NCBI GenBank assembly: GCA_030067835.1
Contig: CP092441.1
Coordinates: forward strand, 1,736,001 to 1,800,000
Reading direction: 5' to 3'
DNA length: 64,000 nt
Source of the DNA: Chakrabartyella piscis
Lineage (GTDB): Bacteria; Bacillota; Clostridia; Lachnospirales; Anaerotignaceae
The stretch's first letter is position 1, and every line of letters begins with the position of its first letter. Below are positions 17,326 through 25,908 of the stretch, piece by piece. Made by a program: the position numbers and the translations under genes. The notes beneath the pieces were generated by a model. It had not been told where the DNA came from. It searched no databases and saw only the letters and a program-made list of their open reading frames with translations.

Positions 17326-17952
17326 ATGGAACAAATTCGTCAGTTTGTATCAGCTGCACTTGCTGGTATGATCATTGCCATTGGTGGCATTGCCTTTTTG
17401 ACTGTTGAAAGCACATTGCTGGGAAGTATGCTTTTCGTCATTGGCTTATTTGCGATCGTAACATTCAAGTTGCAACTTTTTACTGGTAAAGTCGGTTATA
17501 TCTTCACAGAAAAACCAATCTACTTACTTGAAGTTGGAATCACTTTGCTTGGTAATTTCTTTGGAACTATGATTACCGCTAAACTTGTACTCTTTACCAG
17601 ACATGCAGAAGCATTGTTGGCTCGTTTGGAACCAATTATTGTTGCAAAAGGTGGAGATGCGCTTTCTAGTATTTTCATTTTGGGTATTTTCTGTGGTATT
17701 TTGATGTTCCTTGCTGTGGATGGATATAGAACTGCTGAAAATGCAAATATGAAGATTGTTGCATTATTTATGCCAATTGTTGTATTTATTCTAAGCGGTT
17801 TTGAACACGTTATCGCCAATATGTTCTTCTTCAACTTAAATGGTAACATTACCTTAGAAGTTGTGACATTCTTATTGGTGAATACCCTTGGTAATGCAGT
17901 TGGTGCTTTCATCATTCCTACATATTTGCAAGTTTTCAAAATCCGTAAATAA
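17326..17952 (+). CDS. formate/nitrite transporter (FNT) family channel, short form
   Basis: This is a membrane channel of the pentameric FNT family, which moves formate, nitrite, hydrosulfide or lactate-type monoacids. The segment LLGSMLFVIGLFAIVTFKLQLFTGK matches the family pattern leading to the LFTG loop. SGFEHVIANMFFF carries the central pore histidine (His161) in the expected second half-repeat. At 208 residues it is shorter than the usual 250-280; the N-terminus starts very close to the first helix. It is divergent from the acrylate operon, sharing a 494-base regulatory gap. Export of propionate or exchange of lactate is therefore a reasonable guess, with formate as the alternative. 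Confidence 0.8.
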   Translation: MEQIRQFVSAALAGMIIAIGGIAFLTVESTLLGSMLFVIGLFAIVTFKLQLFTGKVGYIFTEKPIYLLEVGITLLGNFFGTMITAKLVLFTRHAEALLARLEPIIVAKGGDALSSIFILGIFCGILMFLAVDGYRTAENANMKIVALFMPIVVFILSGFEHVIANMFFFNLNGNITLEVVTFLLVNTLGNAVGAFIIPTYLQVFKIRK

Positions 17953-17986
17953 TTTTTTAAAAAGTAAAAAACCAATTAAGTCAAAT

Positions 17987-18013
17987 GGGTCGATGTGGGC
18001 ATCGACCCCTACA
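17987..18013. repeat. GTAGGG-flanked hairpin repeat, copy 1
   Basis: GGGTCGATG and CATCGACCC form a perfect nine-base stem with loop TGGG, followed by CTACA. Copy 2 (26675-26700) has the same stem, and both share a downstream ATTAAG, TTATCTT and TTGG pattern, so the related unit spans about 60 bases. Confidence 0.7.
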
Positions 18014-18048
18014 TTATCATATTAAGTCCATTTATCTTTAGTTGGAAC

Positions 18049-18095
18049 AAAAAAACCACATCCTCTATTATATAGTAGAAGATATGGTTCTTTTT
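18049..18095 (-). terminator. terminator of the division/cell-wall operon
   Basis: On the minus strand AACCATATCTTCTA pairs with TAGAGGATGTGGTT and is followed by a T-run. It overlaps the stop region of the PBP gene. Confidence 0.8.
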
Positions 18096-19489
18096 TATTG
18101 GTTCAAAGCAAATTCCAACATTTGTTTTGCAATTGGTGTTGCTTTTCCATATTTATCTGAATTTTCAATCAAAACTGCTACTGCAACTTGTGGATCCTCT
18201 GCTGGTGCAAATCCAATGAACCAAGAATGATCATTTCCAGTTGCATTTTCAGCAGTTCCTGTTTTACCTGCTACAGTATAGCCAGAAATTTGAGCTGCTG
18301 TACCTGTTCCACTTGATACTACAGAAACCATCATATCAGTCAGCAAATCCGCTTCCTCATCAGACATAATCTTTTGGAACACATCAGGTGATGCACTACT
18401 ACCATAACTACCATCGCTATATATAACACGATCCACCATATAAGGTGTCATCATTTCTCCATCATTTGCAATTGCAGATGCAAACATTGCCATATACAAA
18501 GGTGTCACCAAAGTATTTCCTTGACCAATTGAGGTTTCCACCAATTCACTTTCTGTGGAATCACCACTCAAACCAATGCGATTCAAGCTAGTTGCCACAT
18601 CAAATGGAATTTTATCCAACATACTCATATCCAACATCGTATCCAACAAATCATCTTGACCCAATTGTGTTGCGTATTCTGCAAAGAAACAATTGCAAGA
18701 TACCGTCAAAGCACCATTCAAGTCCAAATCTCCATGAGCAGTGTTTCCATAACAACGAATGGTTTTGTTTGCAAAGCTGGCTTCTCCAGTACAAGTGTAT
18801 TGGATATCTTCCCAATTGTCATAATTTTGCATGATATACAAAGCAGTCATCAATTTGAAGGTTGATCCTGGTGGATACAACCCCTGTGTTCCTCTATTGA
18901 CCAAAGGACTGTTTTCATCTTCACGCAAACTAGACCAATCAGCTGCAATGGTATTGGGGTCGTAGTCCGGATATGCTTGCATTGCCAAAACTTTGCCTGT
19001 ATCTGGTTCCATCACCACTATTGCACCATTGGCACTACCCAATAAATCGCCAGCCAAACTTTGGATATCCATATCAATGGTCAATTGTATGGAATCGCCA
19101 ACCAATTCAGTACCCAAAGCTACACTTTGCACCCTTTGCAAAATTTCATTGTGCAAATTCAAAAGTGTAAAGTTTTCTGATAGTTCTAAGCCTGCTTTCC
19201 CCATAGAATTGTATCCTGTGATGTGTGCAGACATACGATATCTTGGATATTCACGCACATATGTGCCATCTGCTTGCAAAACACTTCTTGCAATGACCAT
19301 ACCATCACAATCCACAATACTGCCTCTTTGAATGGTTGCATCATCACGATTCAAACGCACATTGTAACTATTGGTGATGATTCCATCTCTTTGCACCACA
19401 ACCAAATGCACCATATACCCAAACAATAAGAAGAAACAAATTGCCAAGATCCAAAACACACGTCTAATGCTTTTCTTCATATTATTCAT
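18095..19489 (-). CDS. class B penicillin-binding protein (peptidoglycan transpeptidase)
   Basis: The protein is a membrane-anchored DD-transpeptidase that crosslinks peptidoglycan outside the cell. It has one N-terminal transmembrane segment, a short pedestal region and a transpeptidase domain. The active-site serine is in PPGSTFKL (SxxK), with SCN as SxN motif and AGKTGTAENA as KTG box. Length (464) is on the short side for class B enzymes and resembles the PbpA/PBP-A group. The start at 19489 is chosen because AGGTGG lies eight bases upstream; it overlaps the end of the FtsW/RodA-type gene by eight bases. The tandem arrangement with an SEDS glycosyltransferase suggests the two act as a synthase pair. 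Confidence 0.9.
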   Translation of the reverse strand: MNNMKKSIRRVFWILAICFFLLFGYMVHLVVVQRDGIITNSYNVRLNRDDATIQRGSIVDCDGMVIARSVLQADGTYVREYPRYRMSAHITGYNSMGKAGLELSENFTLLNLHNEILQRVQSVALGTELVGDSIQLTIDMDIQSLAGDLLGSANGAIVVMEPDTGKVLAMQAYPDYDPNTIAADWSSLREDENSPLVNRGTQGLYPPGSTFKLMTALYIMQNYDNWEDIQYTCTGEASFANKTIRCYGNTAHGDLDLNGALTVSCNCFFAEYATQLGQDDLLDTMLDMSMLDKIPFDVATSLNRIGLSGDSTESELVETSIGQGNTLVTPLYMAMFASAIANDGEMMTPYMVDRVIYSDGSYGSSASPDVFQKIMSDEEADLLTDMMVSVVSSGTGTAAQISGYTVAGKTGTAENATGNDHSWFIGFAPAEDPQVAVAVLIENSDKYGKATPIAKQMLEFALNQ

Positions 19490-20912
19490 ATGCTTCACCA
19501 CCTGACACTTCATTTACTTCTACTTTTTCTTTAGTAGAAGCTGTTTTTTTTGCTGATGGTGTTTTCTTCTCTTTACCTTGTGTGCCATCACCATGTTTTT
19601 TACAATAGATACAAACCCATTGCAACAAACCAATCATAATCAGACTCACCAAAACAGAACTACCACCATAACTGATAAAAGGCAATGTTACACCAGTCAA
19701 TGGAATCAATTTGATGACACCACCAATGATTAGAAATGTTTGGAAAGATAAAATCGCTGTGATGCCCAATGCCAAAATACTATAGTATCTTCTACCACAG
19801 TCCAAAGCAATACGCACACCACGATACAAAAGCATAACAAAAATACCAATGATACCACAAGCAAAAATCACACCAAATTCTTCTGCAATGGCTGCAAAGA
19901 TAAAGTCACTTTCCACTACTGGAATCACTGTAGGATATCCTTTGGTCAAACCACAACCAAAGAACCCAAATGTTGTGATTGCAAATAATGAGTTGGCAAT
20001 TTGATAACCGCCACCTTCAATATCTGACCATGGATTTTGCCAAGCAGATACACGCACTTGTACATGACTAAACAAATGATAGGATGCAATGGCTGCAATA
20101 CTGGCACTTCCCAATCCAACACCCATCAAAACCAAATTGGAAGTTGCAATATACAACAAAGATAGGTAAGTGACAAAGAAAATCAACGCACTACCCAAGT
20201 CCTTTTGGAACACCAATAGAATAATCAACCCAAAACTTAAAAATCCTGTGGTCAAAAACTCTTTCCAATCCACTTTTTTACGAAATACACTTGCCAAATA
20301 GAAAATATACAAAAATTTGACAATTTCTGATGGTTGGAAGGTGATGCTACCGATTTTCAACCAGTTGGTGGAACCATAATGGGATACACCAAACAACAAC
20401 GTGCAAATGAGCAAACCATAGCTGACAATGATATATGCCCATTCAAAAATTTCAAATTTCGGAATCAGTTTCAATATTCTTGGAATGCAAAGCACCACAA
20501 AAACACCAAACACAATAAATGCCAATTGTCGATATGCCAAAGATGCATTCAATCGTTGCAACATAATCAAACTGGTATCCAATAAGAACAGAACACCCAT
20601 CCAAATCAATGGACATCCATCTTTATAAAACCGATTCAAAACATACATTGCAACCAACAGGAACACCAGTCCTGCAAAGCCAAATGCCACCACTTGCCAC
20701 TGATACATCAACGTTTCTCTATTGTATCCCAAAATCAAAAATGCAGTGAGATGATAGCAAACCAATATTCTTTTTTGTACCGATATGGCACGAAAAGGGT
20801 TACCAAAGTAACCCCCTTGTTCATACGCAACATATACAACACCTTGCCACAAGAACAAGATGATATAAAACACAAATACATATCTGCTGAGTACAATTAA
20901 TAAATCAAACAT
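19482..20912 (-). CDS. FtsW/RodA/SpoVE family SEDS peptidoglycan glycosyltransferase
   Basis: This is a polytopic membrane protein (476 residues) that polymerises lipid II, working with a class B PBP. Family hallmarks include GSTNWLKIGSITFQPSEIVKF (read in two parts), FVTYLSLLYIATSN, and the C-terminal GVTLPFISYGGSSVL. The N-terminus carries several extra hydrophobic segments before the core, and the C-terminus ends in a lysine/serine-rich cytosolic tail of about 35 residues (KKTPSAKKTASTKEK). It lies between the U32 protease gene (three-base gap) and the PBP gene. It may act in septation, elongation or sporulation; the sequence does not decide. Confidence 0.9.
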   Translation of the reverse strand: MFDLLIVLSRYVFVFYIILFLWQGVVYVAYEQGGYFGNPFRAISVQKRILVCYHLTAFLILGYNRETLMYQWQVVAFGFAGLVFLLVAMYVLNRFYKDGCPLIWMGVLFLLDTSLIMLQRLNASLAYRQLAFIVFGVFVVLCIPRILKLIPKFEIFEWAYIIVSYGLLICTLLFGVSHYGSTNWLKIGSITFQPSEIVKFLYIFYLASVFRKKVDWKEFLTTGFLSFGLIILLVFQKDLGSALIFFVTYLSLLYIATSNLVLMGVGLGSASIAAIASYHLFSHVQVRVSAWQNPWSDIEGGGYQIANSLFAITTFGFFGCGLTKGYPTVIPVVESDFIFAAIAEEFGVIFACGIIGIFVMLLYRGVRIALDCGRRYYSILALGITAILSFQTFLIIGGVIKLIPLTGVTLPFISYGGSSVLVSLIMIGLLQWVCIYCKKHGDGTQGKEKKTPSAKKTASTKEKVEVNEVSGGEAYE

Positions 20913-20915
20913 ATT

Positions 20916-23342
20916 TTATTCCACTCCACGGAAGAAATGACCCTTTGTATTGCCACGGTCATTCATTTCATCTAATAAAACTCTTGTTGCATCACTTACT
21001 TTTTCCCAATTGTCTGTCATTTCAGCATATGCCTTTGCAACCTTATTGGTTCTTGCTCCACCTTCTTTTGTGAAGTCCAAACGTACAGTTCCTGTGACAC
21101 TTTCCAAAATTTCATTGTAGAATTTCAATGTAAACATTGGTTTGCTGTTGAGAATTGTACAGACACAGCTTTCACAATCTGGGTGTAATGGGAATTTCAT
21201 ATCTTTTCTATCTTTCAAGAAATACAATTCGCCACTATTTTTTTCTGAACAGTAGAGATTACCTTCTTTACCACCCACAAAGTTACCTATTGGACATTGT
21301 TGTGTTTTCATCAATGGCAAATAACCATATACCACCATTTGACAATCTGCATCTGCATATTGGTTGATTTCTTCCAAATTGGATTCCACAGAAACACAGA
21401 CCACGTCAGCACCTTGTTGTTTCCAGAAGTTGACACCTTCTTCGTTCATTACATTCAACGTATAGTCTACCACAATTTTCTTGCCACTATTCTTCACTTG
21501 TGCCAATTGACCAGCAGAACGAATTAAGAAACCATCCACATCTTTCTCCATAACACGAGAAATCAACTCTGTATCCTTTGCCAATTTCCATTGTCTTGTG
21601 ATTTGTGGCAATGCTGCATAGAACTGAATACCTTTTTCTTTACAATATTCAATTGCTGCATCGAAATGACGTTCGTTCTTTTGTGTCAATTCAAAATAAA
21701 TGGCTTCAATGCCTTTCAAAGGAAGAATACCTTCCAATTGGCTCATTTCACAAACCAAAGCATGAACCTTTTTCTGCAATACAAATGGTTTTTGTGCTTT
21801 TTCTTCTATTTTAGGTTGCAATTCTTTGTGTTTGCTGCGTTTGATGATGGCTGCTTCCAAAGCTTCTGCCGCTTCTCTACGCAATTGGTTGACACCAGAA
21901 ATATTTACGAAGATATCACGATCCACATCCACTTCCAAGTTTTCAAATACAAATGGAGTTGCGCCCATTTTTTCTGTTTGTTGACGTAGTTTCATAGGAA
22001 GAATTGGTTGATTTTCTGCTCTTTTTACCACTTCACCTGTGACAAATACACTGCTACCACCCATATCTGTCAATTGCAAAGAGATTGGTTGATCCAATTT
22101 CACACGCAGCACACCATAAATAGGCAATTTTCTACTATCCTTTTCCCATGTTTTGTTCAAAGTATCGGTCAAAGATTTACCATAAGTACGATACACCACA
22201 TCATTTTTTTGAATGTCACCTTCCATAGAAATTGCAATGACTTCACCTGCTTTGGAATGTTTGGAAAGATAGGTACCCACATGAGGTCCTCTGGATGTCC
22301 AAACTTCGATACCATCACCAGGCACCAATGGTTCACGTGTTCTAATGGTCAAACGTTTGTATTTGGGAATGTAGTCATCTACAATACCGATTTTAAGCCC
22401 CCATGTTTTGGGACGTTCAATGCTCATCATATCTGCACCGGCTGTAGATGTATAATACCCTTCTGTGAATCCACCTCGATTGAACAATTGTGTCAATGCT
22501 TTGATGTCTTCTGTTGCCACTGCATAGCCTTCTGGATTTGCAAAGTATAGATCAATATATTTACGATAAATGCCCGTAACACCTGCTACATATTCAGGAT
22601 TTTTCATTCTACCTTCAATTTTGAGGGATGCAATGCCAGCTTCAATGAGTTGTGGCAAAATGGTAACAGTTTGCACATCTTTTGGAGAAAGCAAGTAACC
22701 TTCTTGCATTTGGTTTGTACCTTTGTATAGGGTATATGGCAAACGACATGTTTGTGCACATCTACCTCTATTGCCACTTCTTCCACCAAGCATACTACTC
22801 ATGATACATTGACCAGAATAGGATACACACAATGCACCATGGATAAAGGTTTCAATTTCTGCTTCCGCTTCTGCTACAATTTCTTGAATTTCATCCACAG
22901 ACAATTCTCTACTCAAAACAATTTTGGAGAATCCCATAGAGTCCCAATGTTTCACATCTGCCAAGGAATTTGCTGTCATTTGTGTGCTTGCATGTAGCAT
23001 AAAATCAGGATATTGTGCATGTACCAACTGTGCTGCACCTGTATCTTGCAAAATCAATGCATCTACACCCATAGCATATAATTTGCCTACAAAAACCAAA
23101 AAGTCTGCCATTTCTTTTTCTTTATATAAGGTATTTACCGTTACATATACCTTAACGCCACGCAAATGACAATAGTCACATGCTTCTTCTATTTCTTCCA
23201 ATGAAAAATTACCAGCACTTTGTCTGGCACTAAAGGATTTCCCACCCAAATAAACAGCGTCACAACCATTGCAAACTGCTGCTTTCAAACTTTCCATAGA
23301 ACCTGCTGGTGATAGCAGTTCTGGTTTTCGATTCATAGTCAT
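20916..23342 (-). CDS. U32 family peptidase, large form (RlhA-like)
   Basis: The 808-residue protein has an N-terminal U32 domain (ELLSPAGSMESLKAAV, then ETFIHGALCVSYSGQC) and a cysteine set GRCAQTC. A DUF3656-like middle and a C-terminal repeat of the fold follow, with further cysteines (CESCVCTIL). Relatives include collagenase-type proteases. The E. coli protein RlhA of similar layout is needed for 5-hydroxycytidine in 23S rRNA, and other U32 members serve ubiquinone or tRNA hydroxylation. An RNA-modification role with an iron-sulfur site is therefore as likely as proteolysis. AAGGGAG lies seven bases before the ATG. It sits between zapA and the SEDS gene, an arrangement I remember from other Clostridia. 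Confidence 0.85.
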   Translation of the reverse strand: MTMNRKPELLSPAGSMESLKAAVCNGCDAVYLGGKSFSARQSAGNFSLEEIEEACDYCHLRGVKVYVTVNTLYKEKEMADFLVFVGKLYAMGVDALILQDTGAAQLVHAQYPDFMLHASTQMTANSLADVKHWDSMGFSKIVLSRELSVDEIQEIVAEAEAEIETFIHGALCVSYSGQCIMSSMLGGRSGNRGRCAQTCRLPYTLYKGTNQMQEGYLLSPKDVQTVTILPQLIEAGIASLKIEGRMKNPEYVAGVTGIYRKYIDLYFANPEGYAVATEDIKALTQLFNRGGFTEGYYTSTAGADMMSIERPKTWGLKIGIVDDYIPKYKRLTIRTREPLVPGDGIEVWTSRGPHVGTYLSKHSKAGEVIAISMEGDIQKNDVVYRTYGKSLTDTLNKTWEKDSRKLPIYGVLRVKLDQPISLQLTDMGGSSVFVTGEVVKRAENQPILPMKLRQQTEKMGATPFVFENLEVDVDRDIFVNISGVNQLRREAAEALEAAIIKRSKHKELQPKIEEKAQKPFVLQKKVHALVCEMSQLEGILPLKGIEAIYFELTQKNERHFDAAIEYCKEKGIQFYAALPQITRQWKLAKDTELISRVMEKDVDGFLIRSAGQLAQVKNSGKKIVVDYTLNVMNEEGVNFWKQQGADVVCVSVESNLEEINQYADADCQMVVYGYLPLMKTQQCPIGNFVGGKEGNLYCSEKNSGELYFLKDRKDMKFPLHPDCESCVCTILNSKPMFTLKFYNEILESVTGTVRLDFTKEGGARTNKVAKAYAEMTDNWEKVSDATRVLLDEMNDRGNTKGHFFRGVE

Positions 23343-23371
23343 ATAAGACTCCCTTCTGATCTGAAATCACA

Positions 23372-24052
23372 TTATCTTCTTTTGCGATTTCTTGCACTTC
23401 TTGCATTTCTTGCGTTTCTTGCTTGTTGCGCATATGGCAATACCATTTGTTCTGGCTCTGCATACATTTTATCTCTGATGATACGTGGAATTTCAATTTC
23501 TTCCAAATCCTCCAATTCTTCTATATAAGAAGGAATTTCTCTATCATCGTTTTCTTCATATTCTTCTTCCAAAGGCTCATCCATCAATTCATCTGCTTCG
23601 TACTCATCAAAATCATCTGCATCGCCAAAATATGTATCATCTTCTGCATATTCATCTTCCAAATACTCGTCTTCTTGTTCCAAATCCCCTTCTGCTAGAA
23701 CAATGTTCAAATCTGCTTTGCTATATTGCATTGCTGGTGTTTTGCGACCAGTTTGTTCTGCTTTGAGTGTACGTATGACTTTACGCAATTCTTCATTTTC
23801 ATTTTCCAAATCATTTTTATCATTTTCCAAAGCAACTACTTTGTTTTCCGCTTTAATGAAGTCATCGGTAATATTGAGAGCAGTCAATATATATGCCATA
23901 GTTGGGTCCAAACGAATTCCTACAGTTTCTCTACGAATTTCTGCCATTTTTGCATCCACGTATTCTGCAACTTGTTGAATGTGCTCTACAGTAGATTCCC
24001 CCCTAAGCATAAATGACTTGCCATCCACTGTAACCCTTGTGCTATTTCGCAT
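23372..24052 (-). CDS. zapA: cell division protein ZapA with long acidic C-terminal extension
   Basis: Residues 1-100 match ZapA (TRVTVDGKSFMLRGE, then VDAKMAEIR), including the C-terminal coiled coil rich in Glu, Asn and Lys. ZapA binds FtsZ and bundles protofilaments at the division site. Normal ZapA is 85-105 residues long; this one has 226. The extra part is strongly acidic from about residue 115 to 190 (Asp/Glu/Tyr rich). It ends in a short basic tail made of repeated ARN units, encoded by four 9-base tandem repeats. The gene leads the operon zapA-U32-SEDS-PBP. Whether the tail binds FtsZ, nucleic acid or another partner is unknown. Confidence 0.85.
   Translation of the reverse strand: MRNSTRVTVDGKSFMLRGESTVEHIQQVAEYVDAKMAEIRRETVGIRLDPTMAYILTALNITDDFIKAENKVVALENDKNDLENENEELRKVIRTLKAEQTGRKTPAMQYSKADLNIVLAEGDLEQEDEYLEDEYAEDDTYFGDADDFDEYEADELMDEPLEEEYEENDDREIPSYIEELEDLEEIEIPRIIRDKMYAEPEQMVLPYAQQARNARNARSARNRKRR
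23388..23423. repeat. four tandem 9-base repeats in the 3' end of zapA
   Basis: The units TTTCTTGCA, CTTCTTGCA, TTTCTTGCG and TTTCTTGCT follow each other without gaps. On the minus strand they encode alanine/arginine/asparagine-rich tripeptides, so copy number could vary without a frameshift. Confidence 0.75.
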
Positions 24053-24074
24053 TACGATACCCCCTTATACCCTT

Positions 24075-24102
24075 ACTATATATATAAATTTTTAGATTTC
24101 AA
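24075..24102 (-). promoter_or_regulatory. promoter of the zapA operon
   Basis: On the minus strand TTGAAA (24097-24102) and TATAGT (24075-24080) are 16 bases apart, about 22 bases from the zapA ATG. Confidence 0.5.
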
Positions 24103-24181
24103 CATAGATTTTCATTCATAAGTATACCACAAAACCTGTTGGGAAGAAACATTTATTTCTTTGAGATTCTTACAATTCATT

Positions 24182-24216
24182 AAAAAAAGTGCATGCATTT
24201 TCAGCACACACTTTTC
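24182..24216 (-). terminator. terminator of the ferritin gene
   Basis: On the minus strand AAAGTGTGTGC pairs with GCATGCACTTT (one mismatch) and a run of seven T follows, just after the ferritin stop. Confidence 0.75.
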
Positions 24217-24229
24217 AACGTTTTTGAAA

Positions 24230-24742
24230 TTACAATACAAGAGATGGAGCAGAATATACTCTAGCACCCAATTCGCTATCCAGCATATACAAGCTTTTTG
24301 CATCGCCACCAAACAATTCCATTCTAGTAATCAAATTGTTTGCATTGGTTTCTTCTTCACCTTGTTCTTTGATGAACCAATCCAAGAATTGCACTGTTCT
24401 ATAGTCATGAAGTTCTTGTGCCACTGCATAGATTTCATTGATGGAATTTGTTACATAAATTTCATGTGCCATTGCAGCTTTGAGTCCATCCATCAAACCA
24501 TCCAAAGGAACATCAGGTTTTGCAATTGCTTCCAATTGCACTTTATGTCCATTGTTGTGCAAATATTGATAGAACAAATATCCATGATCGCTTTCTTCTT
24601 TTGCTTGGATATGGTACCAGTTTGCAAAGCCAGACAAGCCTTTGTCTTCGTAGTAATTTGCAAAATCCAAGTACAAATAAGCAGAGTAAAATTCTTTGTT
24701 CACTTGTGCATTCAATAGGGTTACGATTTTTTCATTCAACAT
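24230..24742 (-). CDS. ftnA: non-haem ferritin
   Basis: This is an iron-storage protein of 170 residues that oxidises Fe(II) at a di-iron centre and stores it inside a 24-subunit shell. The helix-bundle ligands are visible as Glu in NKEFYSAYLYLDFANYYEDKG (two parts), EESDHG, the later EIYAVAQELHD and the EQGEEE segment. The frame has ATG at 24748 and 24742. AGGAGG is only two bases from the first but eight from the second, so 24742 is the start. This start lies inside the final codons of the corC-like gene, whose Gly-Gly codons form the ribosome binding site. Translation of the two genes is therefore coupled. Confidence 0.93.
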   Translation of the reverse strand: MLNEKIVTLLNAQVNKEFYSAYLYLDFANYYEDKGLSGFANWYHIQAKEESDHGYLFYQYLHNNGHKVQLEAIAKPDVPLDGLMDGLKAAMAHEIYVTNSINEIYAVAQELHDYRTVQFLDWFIKEQGEEETNANNLITRMELFGGDAKSLYMLDSELGARVYSAPSLVL

Positions 24743-25649
24743 ATTCATATCCTCCTTCAGACGCCTCTTCTTCTTGTTGTATATATTCTTGTGTACTTTT
24801 GGTTACAATAACTTTTTCAATTCGTTTTTCTTCAATGTTTTCAATTTCAAACATCCAACCATGGGACAAAACTCTTGGTTTTTGATTTTCTTTTGGGATT
24901 CTACCCAAAACACCTATGAGATATCCACCCAAAGTATCATAATCATCGTTGTCATCAAATTGTATTTCCAATTTTTCTTCTACATCTTGAATATCTGTTG
25001 TACCTAAGATTTGATATGCATCTTCTCCAATTTGGGTGATTTCTTCTTCTTCTTCCAAATCGTATTCATCGAAAATATTGCCTACAATTTCTTCCACAAT
25101 ATCTTCCATAGTCACCAAACCAGCAGTGCCACCATATTCATCAATGACAATTGCCATATGGATTTTATCTCGTTGCATTTCTCGAAACAGTTCATCAATT
25201 TTCTTGGAAAATGGAACAAAGAATGCTTCTCGAACCACTTCTTTCAACTGAAATTCTTCTCGATTTCTATGCAACACAAACTCAAAGAAGTCCTTCAAAT
25301 GCAACACACCAACTACATTGTCAATATTGTCTTCAAATACAACCACCCTTGAATATTTATCATTGGTCATAACATCCAAAACTTCTTCAAAATCCGCTTC
25401 AATGGAGATAGCAGAAATATCCGTTCTATGGGTTGCGATGTCTCCTGTAAAGGTATCACCCATTTCAAAAATATTGTTGATCATTTCTTTTTCTGATTCA
25501 TCTAATGTACCATTGTCACCACCAGCATCTACCATCATTCTAATATCTTCTGCTGTAACAGGGTTTTTCTCTTTCTTTCCATTTGTCAATACCCATACCA
25601 TCACCAAAATAATATTGGCAAAAACGGATATGGCAAGCAATACTTCCAT
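24732..25649 (-). CDS. CorC/HlyC-like CBS-domain protein
   Basis: The 305-residue product has one N-terminal transmembrane segment, two CBS domains (residues about 65-190, with DEYGGTAGLVTMEDIVEEIVG as the best conserved part) and a C-terminal CorC_HlyC domain. Larger relatives have a DUF21/CNNM membrane domain and transport or regulate magnesium and cobalt. Here that domain is missing and a single anchor remains, as in some Firmicutes proteins. The C-terminus is glutamate rich. The ATG at 25649 is preferred over 25676 because AAGGA lies eight bases upstream. The gene overlaps ferritin downstream by 11 bases, suggesting a shared link to divalent metal handling. Confidence 0.82.
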   Translation of the reverse strand: MEVLLAISVFANIILVMVWVLTNGKKEKNPVTAEDIRMMVDAGGDNGTLDESEKEMINNIFEMGDTFTGDIATHRTDISAISIEADFEEVLDVMTNDKYSRVVVFEDNIDNVVGVLHLKDFFEFVLHRNREEFQLKEVVREAFFVPFSKKIDELFREMQRDKIHMAIVIDEYGGTAGLVTMEDIVEEIVGNIFDEYDLEEEEEITQIGEDAYQILGTTDIQDVEEKLEIQFDDNDDYDTLGGYLIGVLGRIPKENQKPRVLSHGWMFEIENIEEKRIEKVIVTKSTQEYIQQEEEASEGGYEYVE

Positions 25650-25779
25650 CCAATCATCCTTTTCATAAATATACAATCAGTTTCATCTTTCATTCATAGT
25701 GTAGTACGAAATGGGTATTCTGTCAAGAACTCCTTCCTTATAATGGCAAACACTTATATATTCTTTACGGTTTCCTAAC

Positions 25780-25808
25780 TTGACACAGTATCTGATTCCC
25801 TGTAAAAT
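25780..25808 (+). promoter_or_regulatory. promoter upstream of the barrel protein gene
   Basis: TTGACA (25780-25785) and TAAAAT (25803-25808) are 17 bases apart. The roughly 95-base leader that follows ends in a small hairpin (GTTGC 25870-25874 with GCAAC 25888-25892) just before GGAG. I do not recognise it as a known riboswitch. Confidence 0.7.
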
Positions 25809-25908
25809 ATATCCATAGACGATACCGCATAACCCTGATTGCAAAATTTGTGATAGAGGATCCAGCGGTGTTGCCATACTATAAACAGCAACTTCGAAAG
25901 GAGCTACT

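Noticed and set aside
23388-23423. CRISPR-like tandem repeats
   Set aside because: The units are 9 bases, contiguous without spacers and in frame inside zapA, so they are a coding minisatellite.
25809-25908. Known riboswitch upstream of the barrel protein gene
   Set aside because: I compared it by eye with the fluoride, c-di-GMP, tetrahydrofolate, ZTP and guanidine classes as I remember them and found no match. Only a small hairpin is supported.
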